Positions 56,105-64,000 of a stretch of 64,000 bases of DNA are shown here, in pieces; the first letter of the stretch is position 1, and each line of letters begins with the position of its first letter. Position numbers and translations under genes: made by a program. The notes beneath the pieces were generated by a model that was not told the DNA's origin, did not search any database, and saw nothing but the letters and a program-made list of their open reading frames with translations. Origin of the DNA: Bacillus coahuilensis m4-4 (GTDB taxonomy: Bacteria > Bacillota > Bacilli > Bacillales > Bacillaceae_K); contig NZ_ABFU01000060.3 of the NCBI RefSeq assembly GCF_000171615.1, positions 62,001-126,000 of the forward strand, given 5' to 3'.

Positions 56105-58558
56105 ATGAAAAAAAGTGCCGCGTTATTTAGTGCCTTACTTGCAACATCGATGTCCTTTACTGGAATTGTTCATGGCGAATCAAATCCAGCACCTGCAACA
56201 GGAGATTTTAACCTAACTGTGATACATACGAATGACACACATGCGCATTTAGAAAATGTAGCTCGACGAGTAACGGCTATTCAAGATATTCAAGCTTCAG
56301 CTGAAAATTCAATTTTATTAGATGCTGGGGATGTGTTTGCTGGAACTCTTTATTTTAATTTATTTGAAGGTTTAGCAGATGTTGAGTTTATGAACATGCT
56401 AGGATATGATGCGATGGTTCCTGGAAATCATGAATTCGATAAGGGTCCAACTACATTTGCTAATTTTGTAAAAGCAGCTCAGTTTCCAATCGTTAGTTCA
56501 AATATTGATTATTCTAAAGACAGTGATTTAAGTCCGTTATATAAAAATGAAACGGCGATGCCTGGAGACGGGGGTAGCATCTACCCAACTCAAGTCATTA
56601 ACGTAAACGGTGAAAAGTAGGAGTATTTGGTTTAACAACAGAAGAAACAGCTATCCTATCTAGCCCTGGAGAGACAGTCGTATTTGAAGACTCAGTAGAA
56701 AAAGCAAAAGAAGCAGTTTCTACACTTAAAGGTCAAGGAGTTAATAAAATCATTGCGTTAACTCATCTTGGAAATTATTATGACCTACTTTTAGCTGAAG
56801 AGGTAGATGGCATTGATGTCATTGTAGGTGGTCATAGTCATACTCAGCTGGATGACCCACAAGTAGTAAATGAAGATGTTGAACCAACCATTATCGTTCA
56901 AGCGAAAGAATACGGTGAATATATCGGAGATTTAGATGTAACGTTCGATGAAAATGGAGTATTAACAGCGTGGGATGAAATGCTTGTCAACGTAAATGAA
57001 AAAGATTCAGATGGGAATTATGTCATTGCAGAAGATCCAGCAGCAGCAGCAAAGCTTGCTCCTTATTCTGCGGAGTTAGAAACCTATAAAACAACAGTAG
57101 TTGGTTCTTCAAAGGTTGTATTAAACGGAGAGCGTAATGATGTTCGTGCAAAGGAAACCAACTTAGGGAACCTTGTTGCAGACGCGATGCTTTATAAAGC
57201 AAAAAAAAGCTGGTGGCGCAGACTTAGCAATTCAAAATGCTGGCGGAATCCGTGCGAGTATTGATGCTGGAGATATTACTCTTGATGAAGTATTAACAGT
57301 ATTACCTTTTGCAAACACACTAGTTACTCTAGAATTAACAGGTGAAGAAGTAATTGTAGCCTTAGAAAACGGTGTTAGCCAAATTGAACAAGTAGCGGGT
57401 CGTTATCCTCAAGTAGCAGGAATGAAATTCTCTTATGAAATGTCTAACCCAGTTGGAGAAAGAGTACTTGATGTACGTGTCCAAACTGAAAATGGCTTTG
57501 AACCAATCGAACTAGATGAAATGTATACTGTAGCAACCAATGCCTATATCGCTGGTGGCGGGGATGGTTATGAAACGTTCGCAAAGGCTAAAGAAGAGGG
57601 CCGTATGAACGAATTATTCTTCGTTGACTATGAAGTATTTAACGAATACCTACAAGAAATGGGTCCTGTGACTTCTAAAGTAGAAGCTCGTATTGTCGAG
57701 AGTGACTTAAAGCGTCTAGCTGGTGAAGATCGGTACGAAACAGCAGTAGAAGTATCTAAACAAGGTTGGGAATCAGCAGATACAGTTATAATTGCAAGAG
57801 GGGATTCTTTTGCAGATGCATTAGCAGGAGCTCCGTTAGCTAAAAAATATAATGCTCCCATTCTTTTAACAGATTCAAACAAGCTATCATCTGCGACAAA
57901 AAAAGAGATTGAGCGCTTAGGTGCGAAGAAAGTCATGATCCTTGGCGGAACAAGTGCTGTATCTAAATATGTAGAATATCAGCTTGGCGGGCTTGGTGTA
58001 GATGTAGCTCGAGTGCAAGGTGCAGACCGTTATGAAACAGCAGCAAATATTGCAGCAAAATTAGGCGGTAACCCAGAAAAGGCTATAGTTGTAAGTGGTG
58101 AGAACTTCCCTGATGCTCTATCGATTGCTTCTTACGCTGCTAACATGGGGTATCCAATTTTATTAACAGATGATCAAATGCTTCCAGATTCTACTAAACT
58201 AGCACTTAGTGACATAGATGAGACGATTGTAGTTGGTGGAGAGAAAGTAGTAAGTAAAGTTGTAATGAAAAAATTACCTTCTGCTACTCGTTATGCAGGA
58301 GATAATCGTTATGAAACAGCAGCGGTAGTTGCCACTGAACTACACCCTTCTTACAAAGTAATGCTTGCAAATGGAAATGGGTTTGCAGATGCGTTAACTG
58401 GATCTGTTTTAGCAGCCAAAGAGAATGCTGTGATTCTTTTAACAGAGAAGGAAGAGTTCCCAACAGCAACTTTTGAAGCTTTAGTAGAGTTATCTGCTAC
58501 TCACGTAACGATCCTTGGTGGTACAGCCGTGATAAGCGATGAATTAATTAAAGAATAA
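56105..58558 (+). CDS. 5'-nucleotidase/UDP-sugar hydrolase-like enzyme with three CWB2 repeats, two frameshifts
   Basis: Signal peptide (ending near VHG) and a metallophosphatase domain with NDTH (43-46), DAGD (73-76), GNHEFD (107-112) and later GGHSHTQ. The first frame stops at 56620. One more A gives NGEKVGVFGLTTEE. A second break at the A8 run (57201-57208) with one A fewer gives KAGGADLAIQNAGGI in the 5'-nucleotidase C-terminal domain (substrate loop GGDGYE). Three CWB2 repeats follow from LAGEDRYETA to 58558. It probably hydrolyses extracellular nucleotides for phosphate or nucleoside uptake while bound to the wall. AAGGAG upstream supports the start. Confidence 0.9.
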
Positions 58559-58573
58559 TAGTAGCTAAACAGT

Positions 58574-58603
58574 AGAACCTTGGAATTTCCAAGGTTCTTT
58601 TTT
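58574..58603 (+). terminator. Terminator of the nucleotidase gene
   Basis: AGAACCTTGG pairs with CCAAGGTTCT around AATTT and is followed by TTTTT. The rest of the gap to ftsE is AT-rich with the promoter below. Confidence 0.88.
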
Positions 58604-58758
58604 ATGTGATAATGTAAAGTAGGAAGGTATTACCATAGAAACTTACGGAAAAATGTACTACCCTATAAAAGGTATAAAAATCGAATGGAGAAGAACTTTA
58701 ATAAAAAAAATAAGGATTTTATGACAGTATTTGAAATGAAAATGTAATATAAATGCCA

Positions 58759-58787
58759 ATGAACTTCATAAAAGCAAATGGTATAAT
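58759..58787 (+). promoter_or_regulatory. Putative extended -10 promoter of ftsEX
   Basis: TATAAT at 58782-58787 preceded by TGG (extended -10). A weak -35 (ATGAAC) lies 17 bases upstream. It is about 90 bases before the ftsE start. Confidence 0.5.
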
Positions 58788-58877
58788 ATTTTAGTAGTCC
58801 AAAGTTCGACCCCATTAGACAAATAATCAACTCGAAACTGTACATTTGAAAATACTTTTAATAAGGTGATAACTAGA

Positions 58878-59564
58878 ATGATTGAAATGATTGACGTTTA
58901 CAAGAAGTATTCAAACGGTGTAATTGCTGCAAATGGGTTTAATATCAATATTCAACAAGGCGAGTTCATCTATGTCGTAGGACCTAGTGGAGCAGGTAAA
59001 TCTACTTTTATCAAAATGATGTACCGTGAAGAAAAACCTACCTCTGGTAACGTTATGATAAATGGAATCGATATCTCAAAAATCAAAAATTCACGTGTAC
59101 CATACTTACGAAGAAATATGGGAGTAGTCTTTCAAGATTTTAAATTACTACCTAATCTTACGGTATTTGAAAATATTGCGTTTGCATTAGAAGTAATTGA
59201 AGAAACTCCTAATAGCATTAAGAAGAAGGTTATGGAAACATTAAGTTTGGTAGGGTTAAAGCATAAAGCTAGAATGTTTCCAGATGAGTTATCTGGTGGA
59301 GAGCAGCAGCGTGTATCCATTGCAAGATCTATTGTAAATACACCTAAGCTTGTGATTGCCGATGAACCAACAGGAAATCTTGATCCAGAAACATCTTGGG
59401 AGATTATGAAGATATTTGAAGAAATCAACTTGAGAGGGACAACCATTATCATGGCAACCCATAACCGTGAGATTGTCAATACCATAAGACACCGAGTTGT
59501 TGCGATTGAAAACGGTCAAGTGGTTCGAGATGAGCAACGAGGAGATTACGGCTATGAAAATTAG
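58878..59564 (+). CDS. ftsE: Cell-division ABC transporter ATPase FtsE
   Basis: 228 residues: Walker A GPSGAGKST, signature LSGGEQQR, Walker B VIADEPTGNLD. A GTG at 58866 is in frame, but the AAGGTG site at 58863 is correctly spaced only for ATG 58878, which also gives the B. subtilis FtsE length (228). With FtsX it turns ATP hydrolysis into activation of an extracellular peptidoglycan hydrolase. FtsX starts inside its last codons. Confidence 0.96.
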   Translation: MIEMIDVYKKYSNGVIAANGFNINIQQGEFIYVVGPSGAGKSTFIKMMYREEKPTSGNVMINGIDISKIKNSRVPYLRRNMGVVFQDFKLLPNLTVFENIAFALEVIEETPNSIKKKVMETLSLVGLKHKARMFPDELSGGEQQRVSIARSIVNTPKLVIADEPTGNLDPETSWEIMKIFEEINLRGTTIIMATHNREIVNTIRHRVVAIENGQVVRDEQRGDYGYEN

Positions 59565-60438
59565 TACATTTTTTCGACACATACGTGAGAGCTTTCGAAA
59601 TATTATTCGGAACAGTTGGATGACGTTTGCATCAGTGAGTGCGGTTACTGTAACCCTATTATTAGTTGGTGTTTTTGTTGTTTTAATGTTAAACATGAAT
59701 AAGATTGCAACCGACATCGAAGAAGATGTTGAAGTAAAGGTATTCATTGACTTGGAAGCCGACGAAGCAGCTATACAGGAGTTAGGAAAAAATCTTGAAA
59801 GTATAGCGGGAGTTGCTAATGTTGAATATTCATCAAAAGAACAAGAACTCCAAAACTTAATTGAAGATTTAGGGGAAGATTTTTCCTTATTCGAGCAGGA
59901 TAATCCTCTTTATAATACGTATACAGTGAAAGCGGTAGATCCACGCCGCACGGATTTCGTGGCAGATCAAGCTTCTACCTATGATTTTGTTAATAGCGTA
60001 GAGTACGGAGAAGAACGAGTGGAACAATTATTCTCTTTCTTTGAAGTAGCACGAAATGTTGGACTAGTCTTAATTGTTGGTCTTCTATTCACTGCCATGT
60101 TCTTAATTTCCAATACGATTAAAATTACAATTGTGGCTAGAAGAAAAGAAATAGAAATTATGAAACTTGTTGGTGCTACCAACTGGTTTGTCCGTTGGCC
60201 GTTTATTTTAGAAGGTTTGTGGTTAGGGATGCTTGGTTCTGTTATTCCAATTTCACTAATTACAACGGGCTATATATACGGATATGATCTGATTCAACCA
60301 AAACTAGAAAACTACTTCTTCTCCATCTTAGATGTTACTCCTTTTATTTACCAAGTAAACTTTATTATTTTATTACTTGGTAGTTTAATAGGTGTCTGGG
60401 GAAGTATGATGTCTGTTCGTAAATTCTTAAAAATATAG
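59554..60438 (+). CDS. ftsX: Cell-division ABC transporter membrane protein FtsX
   Basis: 294 residues: one N-terminal membrane helix (about 22-43), a large extracellular domain (about 45-165) and three C-terminal membrane helices, as in FtsX. The MacB-like segment LVGATNWFVRWPFILEG is typical. The ATG 59554 has AGGAG upstream and overlaps the ftsE end by 11 bases, indicating coupling. The open frame extends further upstream but lies inside ftsE. Confidence 0.95.
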   Translation: MKISTFFRHIRESFRNIIRNSWMTFASVSAVTVTLLLVGVFVVLMLNMNKIATDIEEDVEVKVFIDLEADEAAIQELGKNLESIAGVANVEYSSKEQELQNLIEDLGEDFSLFEQDNPLYNTYTVKAVDPRRTDFVADQASTYDFVNSVEYGEERVEQLFSFFEVARNVGLVLIVGLLFTAMFLISNTIKITIVARRKEIEIMKLVGATNWFVRWPFILEGLWLGMLGSVIPISLITTGYIYGYDLIQPKLENYFFSILDVTPFIYQVNFIILLLGSLIGVWGSMMSVRKFLKI

Positions 60439-60468
60439 AGAGATCTAGTGAAAGAGGGGTATTGCCAA

Positions 60469-61797
60469 ATGAAAGTCAATTCATTTAAAAGCTTACTGCT
60501 TGCTTTTGTATTAGCTGTTGGTTCTCTATCAATGGTCCCTACTAAATATGCTGAAGGATCTATTTCAGATTTGAAAGATGAGAAGAAGCAAGTTGAAGAG
60601 GAAAAGAAAGAAGTAGAAAGTCAAATTTCTGAAAAAGAAAATAAAATTTCAGAGAACCAATCAAAGCAAGAAGATTTAGTGGCACAGATTAATAGTCTTG
60701 ATAAACAAATCACAGATACCAACACAAAAATTGAAGAAAAGAATGCTGAAATAGAAGAAACTAATAAAGAAATTGAAAAGCTAAAAGCTGAAATTGAAGT
60801 ACTTAAAGTGAAAATCGCCGAGCGTGATGCCTTACTAAAAGAGCGTGCTCGTTCTGTACAGCAAAACGGGGGATCAGCAAGTTATATTGACGTTCTTCTA
60901 GGCTCAAAAAGCTTTAGTGATTTCATTACTCGTGTCACAGCGGTTAATACTTTAGTAAATGCTGATAAACAGATATTAGAGGATCAACAACGTGATAAAG
61001 AATCTCTTGAAGAAAAGCAAAAAGAAGTAGAAGCAAAGCTAAAGCAATTAGAGGAAGCAAAAGCTAACTTAGAAGCATTAAAGGCCGAGCTTGATGGTAA
61101 GAAAAAGGAAAAAGATGCATTAATTACGGAGCTTCGTGCACAGGAAGCTGAGCTTGAAGTAGAAAAATCAGAACTAGAGCAACATGCCCATGATTTACAT
61201 GAAATGAGTGCAGAAATAGCCTCTCAAATTCAAGCAGCTGAAGAAAAAGCAGCAAAATTAGCAAAAGAAGCGGCAGAGAAAAAAGCGCGAGAAGCAGAGG
61301 CTGCAAAGAAAGCAGCAGCATCGCAAGGTTCAGGGTCAGGCTCTAGCTCTGGTGGAGGCGGAACGGTTTCAACCCCTTCTGTATCATCTGGAAATTGGAC
61401 AAGACCTGCAGCTGGTTATGTATCAAGTGAATATGGTGCACGTACTCTTAACGGAAGAGCAGATTTCCACGATGGTATTGATATTGCTAAGAGCGGATCT
61501 GTTCCAATCGTAGCAGCAGCGGACGGAGTGGTATCAAAAGCGTATTACTCTAACTCTTATGGAAATACAATATTCATTTCTCACTACATTAACGGCACGG
61601 AATACACAACCGTATATGCTCATATGTCTTCTTACCAAGTTTCCAACTTCCAAACTGTTTCTAAAGGACAAGTTATTGGATACATGGGGAACACAGGTGC
61701 ATCTTACGGACAGCATTTACATTTTGAACTATATATAGGTGGATGGACGCCATCACACTCGAATGCTGTGAATCCGCGTAATTACATTAGCTTCTAA
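60469..61797 (+). CDS. Coiled-coil M23 peptidase (EnvC/CwlO-like hydrolase), probable FtsEX target
   Basis: About 442 residues from ATG 60469 (a GTG at 60448 lies before the GAGGGG site, so is less likely). Signal peptide ending near YAEG, then two long coiled coils (about 20-115 and 155-270) rich in Glu, Lys and Gln. A Gly/Ser linker precedes an M23 (LytM) domain with the zinc motifs FHDGIDIA (H-x3-D) and HLHFEL (H-x-H). Unlike EnvC the zinc residues are present, so it may be an active endopeptidase. It starts 30 bases after ftsX, the same arrangement as FtsEX-controlled hydrolases elsewhere. Confidence 0.93.
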   Translation: MKVNSFKSLLLAFVLAVGSLSMVPTKYAEGSISDLKDEKKQVEEEKKEVESQISEKENKISENQSKQEDLVAQINSLDKQITDTNTKIEEKNAEIEETNKEIEKLKAEIEVLKVKIAERDALLKERARSVQQNGGSASYIDVLLGSKSFSDFITRVTAVNTLVNADKQILEDQQRDKESLEEKQKEVEAKLKQLEEAKANLEALKAELDGKKKEKDALITELRAQEAELEVEKSELEQHAHDLHEMSAEIASQIQAAEEKAAKLAKEAAEKKAREAEAAKKAAASQGSGSGSSSGGGGTVSTPSVSSGNWTRPAAGYVSSEYGARTLNGRADFHDGIDIAKSGSVPIVAAADGVVSKAYYSNSYGNTIFISHYINGTEYTTVYAHMSSYQVSNFQTVSKGQVIGYMGNTGASYGQHLHFELYIGGWTPSHSNAVNPRNYISF

Positions 61798-61813
61798 ACT
61801 ATAATTTTCTGAA

Positions 61814-61847
61814 ACAACTAGGCTTTTATTAGCTTAGTTGTTTTTTT
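61814..61847 (+). terminator. Terminator of ftsEX and the M23 gene
   Basis: ACAACTAGGCT pairs with AGCTTAGTTGT (one G-T pair) around a TTTATT-type loop and is followed by TTTTTT. Confidence 0.85.
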
Positions 61848-61904
61848 ATTGTTTAGAAAAATTTTTAATCTTGTAGAGAAGATATTGTGCTTTTATTGAT
61901 AAAT

Positions 61905-61942
61905 TTAAGAATTCCTTAAGGTTTCCGTTAACCTCTTCTAAG
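61905..61942 (+). promoter_or_regulatory. Tandem TTAAG-type repeats, candidate operator for the response regulator
   Basis: TTAAG at 61905 and 61916, TTAAC at 61928, CTAAG at 61938: spacings of 11, 12 and 10 bases. Direct repeats at one helical turn are the usual target of OmpR-family regulators. One such regulator is encoded 0.6 kb downstream in the same unit. Confidence 0.4.
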
Positions 61943-61993
61943 TTTTGTTCCGTATGCTTTTCATGTACACTATTTGTAATTGGGGGGATTCGA

Positions 61994-62539
61994 ATGAAAA
62001 AAGCGTTACTTATTGGAGGTAGTCTAGTAGCTATATTCATTGCATGGTATCTGGTATCACCATTATTTATAGACAAGGTTGTGGATGAAGCTCCACCAGA
62101 GCAAACATCCCCTAGCCAAACAGAAGAACCGATGGAGTCAGAAGAAATCATGCAAATGGAAGAGTCTGAGAAAGAAGAATCCACAGTTAGCGAAGAAGAA
62201 AGCCCTATTACGCCAACTCTTATGACAGGAACCTTTAAGGGGGCAGATGCAAATCACGATGCGACTGGTAACGTCCTAGCTCAAGTAGACGGAGACAATC
62301 CATATATTCGATTTGAAGAATTTGAAGCAACAAACGGACCAGATTTATATGTGTATGTAGTAAAAGAAGGGCAAAAAACGAGTGAAGGTGTTTCACTAGG
62401 AAAATTAAAAGGGAACATTGGTAACCAAAACTATGACCTACCACAAAACCTTGAGATCGAAGAGGGAGATCAGTTGGTTATTTGGTGCAAACAATTTGAT
62501 GTCGATTTCGGTTATGCACAGTTGATTAAAGGAGAGTAG
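61994..62539 (+). CDS. DM13-domain membrane-anchored protein
   Basis: 181 residues: one N-terminal membrane helix (residues 5-25, LLIGGSLVAIFIAWYLV), an acidic Glu/Ser-rich linker (35-72) and a DM13 domain (about 75-181: LMTGTFKGADANHDATG, then NGPDLYVYVVKEGQ and VIWCKQFDVDFG). DM13 domains are proposed to be redox or heme-linked; one Cys (WCKQF) is kept. A GGGGGG-type ribosome site precedes the ATG. It lies two bases before the response regulator gene, so it is cotranscribed and probably senses or answers the same signal. Confidence 0.85.
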   Translation: MKKALLIGGSLVAIFIAWYLVSPLFIDKVVDEAPPEQTSPSQTEEPMESEEIMQMEESEKEESTVSEEESPITPTLMTGTFKGADANHDATGNVLAQVDGDNPYIRFEEFEATNGPDLYVYVVKEGQKTSEGVSLGKLKGNIGNQNYDLPQNLEIEEGDQLVIWCKQFDVDFGYAQLIKGE

Positions 62540-62541
62540 CG

Positions 62542-63246
62542 ATGTATACGATACTGTTAGCAGATGATGAAGAGTCTATCTTAGATGTGTGTAGACGATA
62601 TTTGGAGCTAGAAGGCTATAGGGTGATCACGGCAACCGATGGTCAAGACGCTCTTAAACTTGTAAACGAATATTCTCCACACCTTATCGTGTTAGACATT
62701 ATGATGCCGATTCAAGACGGGTGGCACGTGGCCGAGCAGGTACGAGTGTCTCGGGATACACCGATCATTATGCTAACAGCACTCGGACAAGAACGTGACC
62801 GTATATATGGCCTTTCTATAGGGGCAGACGATTATTTGGTCAAACCCTTTAGCCCAAAAGAGCTAGTACTTCGAGTCAATAATATTTTACGGAGAGTATA
62901 TAGGACAGGGGGAGTAAAAGAAGAACAACCATCCTTGATACGCTTTGGAGAGCTAAAGATCGATACAGATCGACGTCTTGTGGAACGGAATAGGAAGGAA
63001 ATTGAGCTAACGGTAAAAGAATACGATCTACTCGTTCTTCTTTCCCGTCATCCAAAGCAAGTTTTTTCTAAATCGCAGCTCATTGAGAAGGTGTGGGGAT
63101 ATGAGTATGATGGGGATGCAAATACCGTAAATGTGCATATTAGAAGGTTAAGAGAGAAAATAGAGATGGATCCATCGAATCCACAGTTTATTCACACAGT
63201 GTGGGGGATTGGTTACCGCTTTGAAGGAGAACGAGATGAATCTTAA
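62542..63246 (+). CDS. OmpR-family response regulator
   Basis: 234 residues: receiver domain with the acidic pair in LLADDEES, phosphoacceptor Asp53 (IVLDIMMPIQDGW) and Lys102 (DDYLVKPFSPKE). The winged-helix DNA-binding domain ends HTVWGIGYRFEG. It starts directly after the DM13 stop and overlaps the kinase gene by 11 bases. The signal is unknown. Confidence 0.94.
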   Translation: MYTILLADDEESILDVCRRYLELEGYRVITATDGQDALKLVNEYSPHLIVLDIMMPIQDGWHVAEQVRVSRDTPIIMLTALGQERDRIYGLSIGADDYLVKPFSPKELVLRVNNILRRVYRTGGVKEEQPSLIRFGELKIDTDRRLVERNRKEIELTVKEYDLLVLLSRHPKQVFSKSQLIEKVWGYEYDGDANTVNVHIRRLREKIEMDPSNPQFIHTVWGIGYRFEGERDES

Positions 63247-64000
63247 AACAACATTACTCGTAACCAACGCATTATCCATTCTGTTGTTCTTTATCTTTCT
63301 ATTTATCAGTTATATTAGAATGTTCCTATCTAGTGAAGTTTTAGTGTTATTAACCTTTATCACACTTTTAGCTGGAGCGATTTCATTTGTAACACATTTA
63401 CTACTGATCAACCCACTTTTAAAAGCTGTAAAAGGGGTATCAAGCGAAGCAAAACGAATAGCAGAAGGTGAGTTTGATGTAGAGGTTAGAGAGACGGGTC
63501 CAAAAGAAATTCAAGAGTTGGCAAAAAACTTTAATACGATGTCCTCTAGAGTGAAAGAAATGATTGATGATGTGAAAGAGTCTGAACGATTGAAAACGGA
63601 GCTTATTGCGAATGTATCCCATGATTTAAGAACCCCGGTGGCATCCATTCGCTCTCATGTGGAAGCTCTTATCGATCAGATCCTAACAGATGAAAAAACG
63701 AGAGAGCAGTACTTATCCACCATTAAACAAGAATCGGTCAAACTGAGCGAGTTATTAGAAGAAGTGTTGCAGTTGTCTCAGCTTGAAAGAGGGTCCGTTC
63801 CTTTTCATCCTGAAAGAACAAAGGTGGATGAGCTTTTAGTTTCGGTGCTATCTTCCTTTGAACGAATGGCGGAGAAAAAGGGAATAGAGTTCGTCGTGCA
63901 AATCGATGAGAGGGAGGATAGCATTCTGATTGTTCCACAGCAAATCCATCGTGTGTTATCCAATCTTATTGAAAATGCCATTCGATATTCGAACAATGGA
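63236..64000 (+). CDS. Sensor histidine kinase (3' end beyond window)
   Basis: Open to the window end (255 codons visible). Two membrane helices near residues 9-28 and 35-58 with almost no loop between, so the sensor may work inside the membrane or through a partner such as the DM13 protein. A HAMP domain (about 60-115), HisKA with the phosphorylated His in NVSHDLRTPVAS, and the start of the HATPase domain (NLIENAIRYS) follow. It overlaps the regulator gene by 11 bases. It has no stop in the window. Confidence 0.92.
   Translation, partial: MNLKTTLLVTNALSILLFFIFLFISYIRMFLSSEVLVLLTFITLLAGAISFVTHLLLINPLLKAVKGVSSEAKRIAEGEFDVEVRETGPKEIQELAKNFNTMSSRVKEMIDDVKESERLKTELIANVSHDLRTPVASIRSHVEALIDQILTDEKTREQYLSTIKQESVKLSELLEEVLQLSQLERGSVPFHPERTKVDELLVSVLSSFERMAEKKGIEFVVQIDEREDSILIVPQQIHRVLSNLIENAIRYSNNG

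Overview
The window comes from a low-GC Gram-positive, spore-former-type bacterium of the family Bacillaceae. From about 21.7 to 60.4 kb the gene order (tagO, yvyE, degS-degU, degV, comFA-comFC, yvyF-flgM-flgN-flgK-flgL-yviE-fliW-csrA-hag, flaG-fliD-fliS-fliT, hpf, secA, prfB, yvjA, cccB, ftsE-ftsX) follows the Bacillus subtilis map. The genus cannot be fixed from this sequence; a marine or halophilic genus such as Pontibacillus or Halobacillus is a guess.

Layout. (1) 1-17.7 kb: a cluster of secreted enzymes that carry cell-wall-binding repeat 2 (CWB2) modules: an NlpC/P60 peptidase, a Vpr-like protease, a second subtilase, an amidase and a lytic-transglycosylase-like protein. They are interleaved with glycosyltransferases and an O-antigen-ligase-like polymerase. 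(2) 17.9-25 kb: gtaB, a glycosyltransferase, a flippase, tagO, another glycosyltransferase and an LCP ligase, i.e. an envelope polysaccharide locus that may supply the polymer the CWB2 modules bind. (3) 25-34 kb: yvyE, degSU, degV and comF genes, interrupted by a 21-bp-phased repeat array into which an IS3-family element has inserted. (4) 33.8-45.6 kb: the late flagellar region, with five sigma-D-type promoters and two flagellin genes. Two extra tiny csrA paralogues (55 and 52 codons) lie between the flagellins. Two long hairpins that show GGA in their apical loops flank one of them. (5) 45.9-64 kb: hpf, a DUF1028 gene, a SEC-C gene, secA, prfB (with its programmed frameshift), a NERD gene, a CAP lipoprotein, yvjA, cccB, a CWB2 5'-nucleotidase, ftsEX with a coiled-coil M23 hydrolase gene directly downstream, and a DM13 protein with a two-component system that runs off the window.

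The most interesting part is 38.8-42.4 kb. Three CsrA proteins, FliW, two flagellin leaders with CsrA-type sites and two GGA-loop hairpins ending in U-runs look like an RNA-based extension of the Bacillus FliW-CsrA-flagellin switch. A second 21-bp-phased repeat array (53.7 kb) is related to the one near 29 kb.

Caution on quality: about 17 single-base frameshifts break otherwise well-conserved genes (hpf, fliS, tagO, yvyF, a flippase and others), nearly all in A or T runs. The pattern points to residual homopolymer errors in the assembly rather than real gene decay. I therefore annotate these as interrupted genes over their full reconstructed extent.
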